This document shows, in pieces, positions 1-8,489 of a DNA stretch of 64,000 nucleotides (positions are counted from its first letter, which is position 1; each line of letters opens with the position of its first letter). Source of the DNA: an uncultured Arenicella sp. GTDB taxonomy: Bacteria; Pseudomonadota; Gammaproteobacteria; Arenicellales; Arenicellaceae. The DNA is taken from positions 31,702 to 95,701 of the forward strand of contig CALJWL010000012.1 in NCBI GenBank assembly GCA_937974565.1. Reading direction: 5' to 3'. The notes beneath the pieces were generated by a model, which did not search any database, was not told the DNA's origin, and saw only the letters and a list, made by a program, of their open reading frames with translations. The position numbers and the translations under genes were made by a program.

Positions 1-91
1 TCGTTTCGGCTCTTAAAGAAGACAATCGCCCCGTTCCCGTTGTTAACAGTTGACACCAATGATGGCCTAACGATCAATCAGTAGCTGTTAG

Positions 92-1741
92 CTACACAGC
101 ACGAGCAACGCAATTGAGAATAGCACCGAGCGTTGCCCCCAAAATATCTCGACTGCGGCCAGCACCGCAAACACGCTTAGAATCGATGCTTAACTGGACG
201 TAGGCCATGGCTTCTGAACCATCATCACGCCCAAGCGTGTGTTCGTTATATTCAATGATTACCAGCTCTTTCGCTAGGTATTGGCTTAGTGCTGAAATAA
301 ACGCTTCTAACACACCACGCCCCTGACCGCTCAAGCTGACTTGCTGATCATTGTGGCTTAGCATGGCATCAAATTTATCCACTCCATCAGCGCGACTGAC
401 CTGATAACCATTAAGCTTCATATTTGCATTTGCATGCAAGTAAGTAGTATTAAATAAGTCCGCTATCTGTTCAACGTCAACCTCGGCTTTGGTGTTCTCT
501 GCTTCGCGTTGCACCACTGGGCTGAAGTCTACTTGCAACCAGCGCGGCATCTTAATTCCGTATTCTTGCTCTAAAACGTAAGCCACCCCGCCTTTGCCCG
601 ACTGCGAATTGATGCGGATAACTTCTTGGTAATTACGCCCTAAGTCTCTCGGGTCTATAGGCAAATAAGCAACTTCCCATGTGTCGCCGTCCTCATACAT
701 TGCCAAACATTTATTAATCGCATCTTGGTGGCTACCTGAAAACGCCGCAAACACCAACTCGCCCGCGTAAGGGTGACGAGGGTGTACTTTCAACTGAGTG
801 CATTTTTCAACCACATTGATAATCCGATCCATGATCGAAAAGTCTAAGGTTGGGTCTATTCCTGCACTGTAGAGATTCATCGCCATGGTAACAATGTCCA
901 TATTGCCAGTGCGCTCGCCGTTACCCAGCAAGGTGCCTTCAACTCGATCGGCCCCAGCCAATACGCCAAGCTCAGAGGCCGCTACACCACAGCCGCGATC
1001 ATTATGCGTGTGCAAACTGATGATCAATGCATCACGCTTTTGGATATGGTCACAAAACCATTCTATTTGATCGGCATAGACGTTCGGCATTGCGACTTCA
1101 ACGGTGGCGGGAAGATTAAGAATAATATTATTGTCTGGAGTTGGCTGCCAAACATCAATGACGGCGTTACACACGTCTACTGCATAGTTGATTTCAGTGC
1201 CGGTGAAGCTTTCAGGCGAATATTGAAACTGCCATTGGGTCTCGGGTTGTGCAGCGGCGCCCTCCTTAACCCAAGTCGCACCATCGATCGCAATTTGTTT
1301 AATTTCATCTTTCGACAGTTTGAAAACTTGCTCACGCTGCACTTTTGATGTTGAATTATAAACATGAACAATCGCACGCTTTGCGCCTTGCAAGGATTCG
1401 TAGGTTCTATCAATCAATTTTTTACGCGCTTGAGTCAGTACTTGAATCGTCACATCATCAGGGATCCGGTCTTCAGTAATCAACTTTCTGACAAAGTCAA
1501 AGTCCGTTTGCGATGCAGCGGGAAACCCCACTTCTATTTGTTTAAAACCCACCGCAACCAGCATCTCAAACATCTCCAACTTTTGCGATGGCGTCATTGG
1601 GTCAATCAATGCTTGATTTCCATCACGAAGATCAACACTACACCACTGAGGGGCCGTATCCAGCGTTTTGTTGGGCCAGCGACGATCCTTTTTATCAACG
1701 GTTGTTATTTTGGTGTATTTGCGATGGTTATACTGTTTCAT
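92..1741 (-). CDS. leuA: 2-isopropylmalate synthase
   Basis: This enzyme condenses acetyl-CoA with 2-oxoisovalerate to 2-isopropylmalate, the first committed step of leucine synthesis in the cytoplasm. The 549-residue protein shows the HMGL-type TIM barrel with the RDGNQ motif at residues 39-43 and the metal-binding HTHNDRG at 244-250. A C-terminal region follows that fits the LeuA regulatory domain, which normally senses leucine. The length (about 550) and the N-terminal W-P-N-K segment fit the type 2 LeuA group better than the shorter 515-residue enterobacterial type. It is transcribed away from an Lrp/AsnC regulator that starts 200 bases from it, so the shared intergenic region probably holds its control sites. 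The window begins just after its stop codon. Confidence 0.95.
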   Translation of the reverse strand: MKQYNHRKYTKITTVDKKDRRWPNKTLDTAPQWCSVDLRDGNQALIDPMTPSQKLEMFEMLVAVGFKQIEVGFPAASQTDFDFVRKLITEDRIPDDVTIQVLTQARKKLIDRTYESLQGAKRAIVHVYNSTSKVQREQVFKLSKDEIKQIAIDGATWVKEGAAAQPETQWQFQYSPESFTGTEINYAVDVCNAVIDVWQPTPDNNIILNLPATVEVAMPNVYADQIEWFCDHIQKRDALIISLHTHNDRGCGVAASELGVLAGADRVEGTLLGNGERTGNMDIVTMAMNLYSAGIDPTLDFSIMDRIINVVEKCTQLKVHPRHPYAGELVFAAFSGSHQDAINKCLAMYEDGDTWEVAYLPIDPRDLGRNYQEVIRINSQSGKGGVAYVLEQEYGIKMPRWLQVDFSPVVQREAENTKAEVDVEQIADLFNTTYLHANANMKLNGYQVSRADGVDKFDAMLSHNDQQVSLSGQGRGVLEAFISALSQYLAKELVIIEYNEHTLGRDDGSEAMAYVQLSIDSKRVCGAGRSRDILGATLGAILNCVARAV

Positions 1742-1941
1742 GATCTACTGACGCAAAAATGCGTACGACGACTTGTAAAATTAAAAATCGAACGGCCAGT
1801 AATACGAGTTAAAAAGCTCGCACTGTGCCTGCATTTTGACAGTATAAAACGGAATCTTGAGTGTTTCTGACTAAAATGTGAGATCAAATCAACCATATTA
1901 GTTAATATCTCTAAAATTTCTAATTTAGTTAGCGAGTCACA

Positions 1942-2403
1942 ATGAATATAGACAAGATAGACAAACAAATACTCCATGAATTACAAATAAATGCACGCAT
2001 CAGCAACCTAGATCTCGCTGAAAAAGTGAACCTCTCCCCCACCCCTTGCGCTAGACGAGTCAAACAACTTGAACAAGCGGGCATCATCACCCAACATGTC
2101 ACCCTGCTTGATCGTGAGAAGTTAGGGTTAAGCCTCATGGCTATGGTCAGCGTCACCATGGATAAACACACGGCAGACCGTTTTGAACGTTTTGAGGAAG
2201 CCGCCATGGAACTGCCCGAGGTCATGGAGTGTTATGTGGTGACAGGGCAAGACTCGGACTTTCTGATCAAAGTCTTGATCAAAGATATGCGACACTATGA
2301 AGAGTTTTTGCTGCGGCGGCTCACTAAACTCGAAGGCGTAAGTGGTTTGCACACGAGCTTCGTTTTACGTCAACCAATCAATAAGACAGCGTTGCCCTTA
2401 TAA
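1942..2403 (+). CDS. Lrp/AsnC family transcriptional regulator
   Basis: A DNA-binding regulator of the Lrp/AsnC (feast/famine) family, 153 residues, the usual length. The N-terminal winged helix-turn-helix (about residues 4-60) includes the family-typical D-x-x-D-x-x-I-L start and the L-S-P-T-P-C-A-R-R recognition helix. The C-terminal RAM ligand/oligomerisation domain covers roughly residues 65-145. The P-x-P-C-A/L-x-R-V-x-x-L-E segment is common in Lrp itself and in amino-acid-specific paralogues. It is divergent from leuA, so regulation of leucine synthesis is a reasonable inference, but the effector and targets cannot be read from the sequence. Confidence 0.9.
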   Translation: MNIDKIDKQILHELQINARISNLDLAEKVNLSPTPCARRVKQLEQAGIITQHVTLLDREKLGLSLMAMVSVTMDKHTADRFERFEEAAMELPEVMECYVVTGQDSDFLIKVLIKDMRHYEEFLLRRLTKLEGVSGLHTSFVLRQPINKTALPL

Positions 2404-2485
2404 GTATAGACCCCCTGCAACGTTATGCATTAGGGCCTAACCGACATTGGGCATATGAACAATAAGAAAGAAGAGGAATTACAAC

Positions 2486-3646
2486 GTGAATATCATCAAA
2501 AAAGGGGTTATAGGCCTTGCAACCATTCTGGCGGTCGGCGTATTGGCACTGCTTGTAACTGGGCATGGCTTTATCTTCACCAGTATCCAACGTACCTACC
2601 TGGCAGGGCACACCACAGCCAATATTAACGACCATACAGAGTTTAACGTTAGAGCTATAAAAACAAGCAAACCAGAACAACTGCCCAAACATAAAAAGTA
2701 CAATCAAAAACCATTGAGTAATGAGTTCCTACAAGAACTCAAGACGGGAGGAACAGCGTCTTTTTTAATCATCAAAGATGGGCAAGTCATCTCTGAAAAC
2801 TATTTCAACGGCTATGATGACCGCAGTAAAACTAATTCTTTTTCAATGGCCAAAACCGTAATGACCTTACTGCTGGGGATCGCAATAGATGAAGGGTATG
2901 TGCGCGATTTGAATCAATCAATCGTAGACTTTATTCCAGAATTCGCGAACGATCCACTGGGCAGTAAAACGACCATCGCACAGTTTTCACTGATGAACTC
3001 GGGTTACGAATGGGATGAAAATTATTACACACCATTTAGCCCCACTGTTGAACTCTACTATGGCAATAATATTGAACAGTTTCTGCTCGCGGGAGAATTC
3101 AGTGAAGAACCTGGGGCTTTCTGGGAATACTCCAGTGCTTCGACGCAAATCATGGGAATTTTTGTATTACGAGCCATACAAAAAGCGGGGGCAGCGGATA
3201 CGTTGAGTGACTACCTCAGCGAAAAAATATGGCAGCCCATGCGCATGAACGATGATGCCCTTTGGCATTTAGACAATAGCGGAATGGAACTGGTTTATTG
3301 CTGCTTGAACACCAACGCACGAAATTTTGCCAAGCTGGGTTTACTAATGCTTAATCGAGGTCGATGGGGCAATCAACAATTAGTGCCAGCGGACTTCGTG
3401 GATGAAATGATTAAGCCCGAAGGGCAAAAGCATTATGGTTTATCAACTTGGCTGGCACTAGAACACAACCCGAGTTATTACTGGTTCAGCGGTCATCTTG
3501 GGCAATACATTATTGTAGTGCCAGAACACAACATGGTGGTGGTTCGTTTGGGAGAACACATGAACCCCAATGAGGATTTTCGAACGGTCACCTTACCAAG
3601 ATACGTTACTATGGCACTCGAAACCATCGGCACCAAGACTAATTGA
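2486..3646 (+). CDS. Secreted/membrane-anchored serine hydrolase, class C beta-lactamase fold
   Basis: A 386-residue member of the beta-lactamase/penicillin-binding-like serine hydrolase family (PF00144). The catalytic S-x-x-K is S120-M-A-K123, the Y-x-N-equivalent is Y215-S-S, and a C-terminal S-G-H-L-G-Q segment takes the place of the K/H-T-G motif. Residues 6-32 are a long hydrophobic segment, either an uncleaved signal anchor or a signal peptide, so the protein acts in the periplasm. The start is GTG with an AGAGGAA ribosome-binding site 9 bases upstream. Relatives include esterases, D-aminopeptidases and 6-aminohexanoate-dimer hydrolases; the substrate is unknown. The gene stands alone, with no beta-lactamase regulator nearby, so antibiotic resistance should not be assumed. 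Confidence 0.8.
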   Translation: MNIIKKGVIGLATILAVGVLALLVTGHGFIFTSIQRTYLAGHTTANINDHTEFNVRAIKTSKPEQLPKHKKYNQKPLSNEFLQELKTGGTASFLIIKDGQVISENYFNGYDDRSKTNSFSMAKTVMTLLLGIAIDEGYVRDLNQSIVDFIPEFANDPLGSKTTIAQFSLMNSGYEWDENYYTPFSPTVELYYGNNIEQFLLAGEFSEEPGAFWEYSSASTQIMGIFVLRAIQKAGAADTLSDYLSEKIWQPMRMNDDALWHLDNSGMELVYCCLNTNARNFAKLGLLMLNRGRWGNQQLVPADFVDEMIKPEGQKHYGLSTWLALEHNPSYYWFSGHLGQYIIVVPEHNMVVVRLGEHMNPNEDFRTVTLPRYVTMALETIGTKTN

Positions 3647-3826
3647 ATAACCACCCAATCAAAAAAATAGAGTCGTTCAGACCACACTCTACGCACGTCA
3701 TTTTTTTGCAGAATAGAGTTTCGTAACACAAATGTCATATTAACGTTATGTCTAACCGTATAATTTAGCCTCAGTTGTACCTAACCCTGAACGCAATCAG
3801 ATTTAGCTTTAACTCGCGGTGTAACA

Positions 3827-4873
3827 ATGACGATAAACGTTGGAATTAATGGTTTTGGCCGCATTGGTCGTTTGAGCTTAAGGGCTTTTTACGATTGGTC
3901 TACGTCAATTGAAACGTCGGCCTCGCCCTCAGGCCTCATTCAGTTTGTTCATATAAACGAGCCGTCAGGTGATGCTAATACAATGGCACATCTGATGAAC
4001 TTTGATTCGGTTCACGGGCGTTTTAAACACGAAGCCAAAGCCGACGGTGACGGTATAAAAATTGACAGCAAAACGATTAGTTTTAGCCAAAACCGCCGTA
4101 TTCAAGACACCGATTGGTCACAATGCGACATTGTCTTAGAAGCTTCGGGCAAATTCAAAAGCATCCACGCTCTACAGCCGTATTTTGAACAAGGGGTAAA
4201 AAAGGTGGTGGTGTGCGCCCCGATTAAAGAAGACGGTGCCTTGAATATTGTGATGGGAGTAAACGACTCATTATACGAACCAAGCAAACATCACATCGTA
4301 ACCGCCGCCTCATGCACCACTAACTGCTTAGCACCGGCATTAGCCGTAGTTCACGAACGACTGGGCATCAAGCACGGTTCGATCACAACCATTCACGATA
4401 TTACCAACACTCAAACCATTATTGACGCGCCACATAAAGACTTAAGGCGGGCACGTTCTTGTGGCTCAAGTTTGATTCCAACCACCACTGGCTCAGCCAC
4501 GGCGATCACCGAAATTTTCCCCGAGTTAAAAGGCAAACTCAATGGTCACGCGGTGCGGGTGCCATTAACCAATGCATCACTAACCGACTGTGTTTTTGAA
4601 TTACAAACCCCTACCTCAGTCGATAAAGTCAATGCGCTGTTAAAAGACGCTTCTGAAGGAAGCTTGTGCGGAATCATGGGCTACGAAGAGCGCCCCTTGG
4701 TATCCGTCGACTATAAAACAGACCCTCGTTCATGCATTGTTGATGCCCCATCCACAATGGTTATCAACAATACTCAGCTTAAATTATATCTTTGGTATGA
4801 CAACGAGTGGGGTTACTCAAACCGCGCCGCTGAACTCGTGCGTAAAGTAGCCATTGCTGGCTGGCCCACTTAA
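3827..4873 (+). CDS. gap: ArsJ-associated glyceraldehyde-3-phosphate dehydrogenase
   Basis: A GAPDH of 348 residues with the N-terminal Rossmann motif [10 protein letters not shown] (residues 6-15) and the catalytic Cys163 in A-S-C-T-T-N-C. It oxidises glyceraldehyde 3-phosphate using NAD and phosphate, and GAPDH also accepts arsenate, giving the unstable 1-arseno-3-phosphoglycerate. The very next gene, 60 bases downstream on the same strand, encodes ArsJ, which exports that product. This pairing is the established arsenate-resistance module known from Pseudomonas. An insert around residues 28-37 (rich in Ser) distinguishes it from a glycolytic GapA. The role in arsenate detoxification is inferred from the neighbour; a glycolytic GAPDH would be expected elsewhere in the genome. 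Confidence 0.9.
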   Translation: MTINVGINGFGRIGRLSLRAFYDWSTSIETSASPSGLIQFVHINEPSGDANTMAHLMNFDSVHGRFKHEAKADGDGIKIDSKTISFSQNRRIQDTDWSQCDIVLEASGKFKSIHALQPYFEQGVKKVVVCAPIKEDGALNIVMGVNDSLYEPSKHHIVTAASCTTNCLAPALAVVHERLGIKHGSITTIHDITNTQTIIDAPHKDLRRARSCGSSLIPTTTGSATAITEIFPELKGKLNGHAVRVPLTNASLTDCVFELQTPTSVDKVNALLKDASEGSLCGIMGYEERPLVSVDYKTDPRSCIVDAPSTMVINNTQLKLYLWYDNEWGYSNRAAELVRKVAIAGWPT

Positions 4874-4933
4874 TAAACACCTCTGTTATCCACGATCTTA
4901 GGCGGCCTCCCTTTGAGTTAGATATTCTTTACC

Positions 4934-6163
4934 ATGTTTAACACCTTATCTAGCGACATACGTCAATACCTGCTTATCACTGCAAATTATTGGGCATTCA
5001 CATTGACCGACGGTGCCCTGCGTATGTTGGTCGTGTTGTATTTTCACCAGCTTGGCTATTCGCCTCTTGAAATTGCGCTGTTATTCGCATTCTACGAATT
5101 GTTTGGGGTCATCACCAATTTACTGGGTGGGTGGCTTGGCGCAAGACTGGGCCTTAACCACACCATGAACATGGGTTTGTCACTGCAAATAGTGGCGCTT
5201 ATTATGCTAGCCATACCACAGCCATTGTTGACCGTGGTTTGGGTCATGGCCGCACAAGCCTTGTCTGGCATAGCGAAAGATCTCAATAAGATGAGTGCTA
5301 AAAGCGCGATCAAATTGTTGGTGCCCGCTGAGGCGTCAAACACTCTTTACATTTGGGTTGCTCGGTTAACCGGGTCAAAAAACACCCTTAAAGGTGTTGG
5401 TTTTTTCTTAGGCGGTGCCTTACTTATTACTCTTGGGTTTAAGCATGCTGTGATGACCATGGCATGTGGTTTAGGGCTGGTTTGGATAATCAGTTTGGCC
5501 TTTCTAAAAAGAGATTTAGGCCGAGCTAGGCACAAGCCCAAAATCACACAGTTATTGTCGAAATCGAAACAGATTAATCGCCTGTCTTTAGCGCGTTTAT
5601 TTTTGTTTGCGGCAAGAGACGTCTGGTTTGTGGTCGCCTTGCCGGTGTTTTTAGCACAACAACTGTCTTGGACCCACTGGCAAATAGGTGGCTTCATGGC
5701 AAGCTGGGTAATTCTCTACGGTTTTGTGCAAACCCAAGCTCCTAAGATAACAAAGAAAAATGGCGAACCCAATGGCAAAAGCGCCCGTAATTGGGTCGCA
5801 CTCTTAAGCTTTTTACCCGCATTCATCGCATTGTCACTGATGCTACTGCGCGGCTATGACTCTAATAACGCAACGGCCATCGCACTGATTATCGGCTTAT
5901 TGGTGTTCGGCCTGGTGTTTGCAATCAATTCATCTCTACACAGCTTCCTCATTGTGAATTACGCAAGCGCAAACACCATCTCTATGGACGTTGGCTTTTA
6001 TTATATGGCTAACGCGGCGGGCAGACTGTTGGGCACGGTGTTATCGGGTTGGGTATTTCAGCGGTTTGGTTTAGAAGCCTGCTTAATAGTCTCGACCGCT
6101 TTGCTGATTATTGCGACCTTAGCCTCAACCAACTTACCGTCAAATCAACACTCCGCGACCTAA
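4934..6163 (+). CDS. arsJ: ArsJ organoarsenical (1-arseno-3-phosphoglycerate) efflux permease, MFS
   Basis: An inner-membrane major facilitator of 409 residues with about twelve hydrophobic segments. The N-terminal region (N-Y-W-A-F-T-L-T-D-G-A-L-R-M-L-V-V-L) and the cytoplasmic loop S-G-I-A-K-D-L-N-K-M-S-A-K-S-A-I-K around residues 115-131 are, as I recall them, near-invariant in ArsJ proteins. ArsJ exports 1-arseno-3-phosphoglycerate made by the upstream GAPDH; the compound then hydrolyses outside, so the pair acts as an arsenate exporter. The two genes form a clear operon. No ArsR repressor, ArsC reductase or ArsB/Acr3 pump lies in this window, so the control gene is elsewhere or the pair is expressed constitutively. 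Confidence 0.9.
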   Translation: MFNTLSSDIRQYLLITANYWAFTLTDGALRMLVVLYFHQLGYSPLEIALLFAFYELFGVITNLLGGWLGARLGLNHTMNMGLSLQIVALIMLAIPQPLLTVVWVMAAQALSGIAKDLNKMSAKSAIKLLVPAEASNTLYIWVARLTGSKNTLKGVGFFLGGALLITLGFKHAVMTMACGLGLVWIISLAFLKRDLGRARHKPKITQLLSKSKQINRLSLARLFLFAARDVWFVVALPVFLAQQLSWTHWQIGGFMASWVILYGFVQTQAPKITKKNGEPNGKSARNWVALLSFLPAFIALSLMLLRGYDSNNATAIALIIGLLVFGLVFAINSSLHSFLIVNYASANTISMDVGFYYMANAAGRLLGTVLSGWVFQRFGLEACLIVSTALLIIATLASTNLPSNQHSAT

Positions 6164-6216
6164 CGCATTAGCCATCGAATTTTATTGGAGTTATTCGGCA
6201 TTGAAGCAATACCATT

Positions 6217-6933
6217 TCACAGCGATAGTTCTTTTACAAACGCTTCAGCCTCGGCTATCGAAGCTTCCATCTCTCGAATCAAGGCCGACACGTCTTGTTC
6301 AATAACCACACTTTCCTGTTTTAATGAATTCACCGCTTGTGTGTTTAAGTTGTGCTTTAGAAACAACACCTGATCCCTGAATGCGCCGAGCACGGGTTCG
6401 GTCTTTTGCTCGGCGTTACGCATCACGGCAATCAGCTGCTCGGCTTTTTTTCGTGTTTCATCAAACTGATTCTGCGCGCGCCGTTTAATACTTGCATCAT
6501 GATATTGGTTCAATTCACCGCGCCACTCATCCAACAGACGGTTCGTAGCGTTGACCACTCGATCGATTCTGTTACGCACGTTACTCGCGGCGGCTTCACT
6601 TTGCTCGAATGCGGCATTCAACGTGTTAAATTTTTTCTCCAGATCACCACCATCAAACCCAGTAACCGATTTGAATTTCTCCAACGCTGAGCGAAATTCG
6701 TTTGCAGTTTCTTGCTGAGCCTCACTTGCAGCCTCAACACGAGTCACCAAAATGTCTCGAGGTTCTTTATAAAACGTATCGTAACTTGGGATGCCCCAAT
6801 CGGCCCCCACCCCGTTAGGGCTAAAAGTCTGATACAAAGTGAACACGACTGCGGCCATACTTAACCAGCGCTTTTTCCCGCGCAAGGCCTTGGCATTGAA
6901 CAGTAAAGGAATAAAACGAACCATGGAATTCAT
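6217..6933 (-). CDS. DUF2959 family membrane-anchored coiled-coil protein
   Basis: A 238-residue protein with one N-terminal hydrophobic segment (about residues 24-36) and a long, charged, heptad-rich helical body, so it is probably anchored with the body in the periplasm. It is recognisably the paralogue of the next gene (7040-7690, opposite strand). Shared landmarks are Y-x-x-x-x-D-I-L-V-x-R-x-E near the start of the domain, E-P-V-L-x-x-x-x-D-x-(V/I)-L-F-L-K-H-N-L-N near residue 175 and E-M-E-A-S-I near the C-terminus. These fit DUF2959. Function is unknown. It lacks the lipobox seen in its partner. An alternative start three codons in (Met4) is possible. Confidence 0.7.
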   Translation of the reverse strand: MNSMVRFIPLLFNAKALRGKKRWLSMAAVVFTLYQTFSPNGVGADWGIPSYDTFYKEPRDILVTRVEAASEAQQETANEFRSALEKFKSVTGFDGGDLEKKFNTLNAAFEQSEAAASNVRNRIDRVVNATNRLLDEWRGELNQYHDASIKRRAQNQFDETRKKAEQLIAVMRNAEQKTEPVLGAFRDQVLFLKHNLNTQAVNSLKQESVVIEQDVSALIREMEASIAEAEAFVKELSL

Positions 6934-7039
6934 AACAATTTAAAAGAAACAATGTTGCTACAAAATTTAGCATGTTTTAACTGGAGCAAATGCGCATTTT
7001 TGTTAACATCACTCAACATCAACCACATTGAGTGTTTTC

Positions 7040-7690
7040 ATGAAACTCCTTAGCATCTTACTTCTTACTCTTTCTCTTAGCGCCTGCGGCGTCGCGCAAA
7101 AAGTTCAATACTCCGCGCTAGAGAAAGTCGGCGTACACAAACGAGACATTTTGGTCGATAGAATTGAAAAAACCAGCGAGACACAAGAGAAGACCAAAGA
7201 ACAATTTCAATCGGCGTATGAGGAACTCGTAAGTTTGGTCGACGTTGACGATCAAGCACTGGAAGAAAAATATAAAAAAATGGCCAGTGCTGTCGAACGA
7301 AGCGAAGACAAGGCCCGTGAATTAGAGTCTCGTATTAAATCGGTCGATAGCGTAGCCAAAGCATTGTTTGTCGAGTGGGAAGAAGAATTGAGCCAGTATC
7401 AAAGTCAAAACTTACGAAAAGCAAGCGAGCAAAACTTAGTGGCCACCAAACAACGTTACGCTGTAATCCACCAAAAAATGAAAGAGTCGCATCAACGAGT
7501 GGAACCCGTACTGCAGGTGCTGCAAGATAACATTTTGTTTTTAAAGCACAACCTAAACGCGCGTGCGGTTAGCAGTATATCCGGCGAGGTTTTGGTTATT
7601 GAAGCCAAGGTTAAACAACTGATAAACGAGATGGAAGCGTCCATCGTCGAATCCAAAAAGTTTGTCGATAACATGCAAAGCACAGGTTAA
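7040..7690 (+). CDS. DUF2959 family lipoprotein
   Basis: A predicted lipoprotein of about 216 residues. I chose the ATG at 7040 rather than the upstream TTG at 7028, because it gives a clean signal sequence with the lipobox L-S-A-C, Cys at residue 15. The mature part is almost entirely helical and heptad-rich, as expected for a coiled coil in the periplasm. It is homologous to the divergently transcribed protein at 6217-6933, sharing D-I-L-V-x-R-(I/V)-E, L-F-L-K-H-N-L-N and E-M-E-A-S-I. The start codons are about 110 bases apart, so one promoter region serves both. The DUF2959 family has no established function; an envelope structural role is only an inference. Confidence 0.75.
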   Translation: MKLLSILLLTLSLSACGVAQKVQYSALEKVGVHKRDILVDRIEKTSETQEKTKEQFQSAYEELVSLVDVDDQALEEKYKKMASAVERSEDKARELESRIKSVDSVAKALFVEWEEELSQYQSQNLRKASEQNLVATKQRYAVIHQKMKESHQRVEPVLQVLQDNILFLKHNLNARAVSSISGEVLVIEAKVKQLINEMEASIVESKKFVDNMQSTG

Positions 7691-7780
7691 CGCTAAGCGC
7701 TAGCTTAAACTCACAAGGTGAAACACGCAGCCATATTATTTGACCGTAATACATGGACTTCTAAAACGGTCCATCATTGC

Positions 7781-8476
7781 ATGCCAAAACAAATAACACT
7801 GATAACAGCATTTGCCTTTGCCGCTTGGCTAAACGCCGCTGATGCCGCCACAGTTCAATCGAGCGTTCATGTGGAATCAGCCCGCTTTGTCGACGGCAGC
7901 AATATTACCGGTGATCGCCCGGCCGTTTCCCTTACCACAGACGTTAGTTTTAACAATGGCGCGTTCATTGGTCTTGAATGCTATGCTGCGGATGTGCAAA
8001 AAAATAGAGGCTTAAAGTCTGGTTGTGATGTTTATGCTGGGTACTTTCAGGCTTTAAAGAATAAACAAGCGCTCACGCTTACAGCAACCCGCCATCACTA
8101 TTCTCGAGGTTTTAATCGAGAATGGGACTACACCAGTTTAGAAGCGACTTGGCATGCCAGCAAGAACTCTTCGCTTTCAATCGCTTATGCTAATGACTGG
8201 TTTGACCGCCCTTTTGACACCATCGCACTCAAGCACAAATCGCGATTTAAATTGTCTAACGCTCTAACACTGAATCTCACAGCCAGCGCCACGGTGGTGG
8301 AAAACGGTGCGCCCACCGATTTAATTCACTTTGCCAAGCTTTCTCTAGAATACAGCACAGAGCGCTGGACCATAGAGCCCGCAATCAACGTGAGCGACAG
8401 TGATCTGACCGATATGTTTGCTTTTGATATTGATCAGCCCGATATATCACTGACAATAAGTTATCGCCTTTACTAG
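7781..8476 (+). CDS. Exported hypothetical protein, probable outer-membrane beta-barrel
   Basis: The reading frame is open from a GTG at 7718, but the ATG at 7781 gives a proper signal peptide (M-P-K-Q then a hydrophobic run ending A-D-A-A), so I take that start; 231 residues. The mature part alternates polar and hydrophobic residues in strand-like stretches and ends with S-L-T-I-S-Y-R-L-Y, an aromatic-terminated last strand typical of outer-membrane barrels. Two Cys (in E-C-Y-A and G-C-D-V) could form a disulfide. It resembles TorF-like or choline-type small barrel families only in general character; I do not recognise a specific family. It follows the DUF2959 lipoprotein by about 90 bases on the same strand. 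Confidence 0.55.
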   Translation: MPKQITLITAFAFAAWLNAADAATVQSSVHVESARFVDGSNITGDRPAVSLTTDVSFNNGAFIGLECYAADVQKNRGLKSGCDVYAGYFQALKNKQALTLTATRHHYSRGFNREWDYTSLEATWHASKNSSLSIAYANDWFDRPFDTIALKHKSRFKLSNALTLNLTASATVVENGAPTDLIHFAKLSLEYSTERWTIEPAINVSDSDLTDMFAFDIDQPDISLTISYRLY

Positions 8477-8489
8477 AGACTTAAGCCGA

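Noticed and set aside
1364..1870. Rightward 168-codon frame inside and beyond leuA
   Set aside because: It is antisense to the conserved leuA N-terminus; its apparent length follows from leuA codon use.
2486..3646. Reading the serine hydrolase as a true class C beta-lactamase resistance gene
   Set aside because: It has S-x-x-K but lacks the usual Y-A-N and K-T-G motifs and an ampR neighbour; an esterase or peptidase role is at least as likely.
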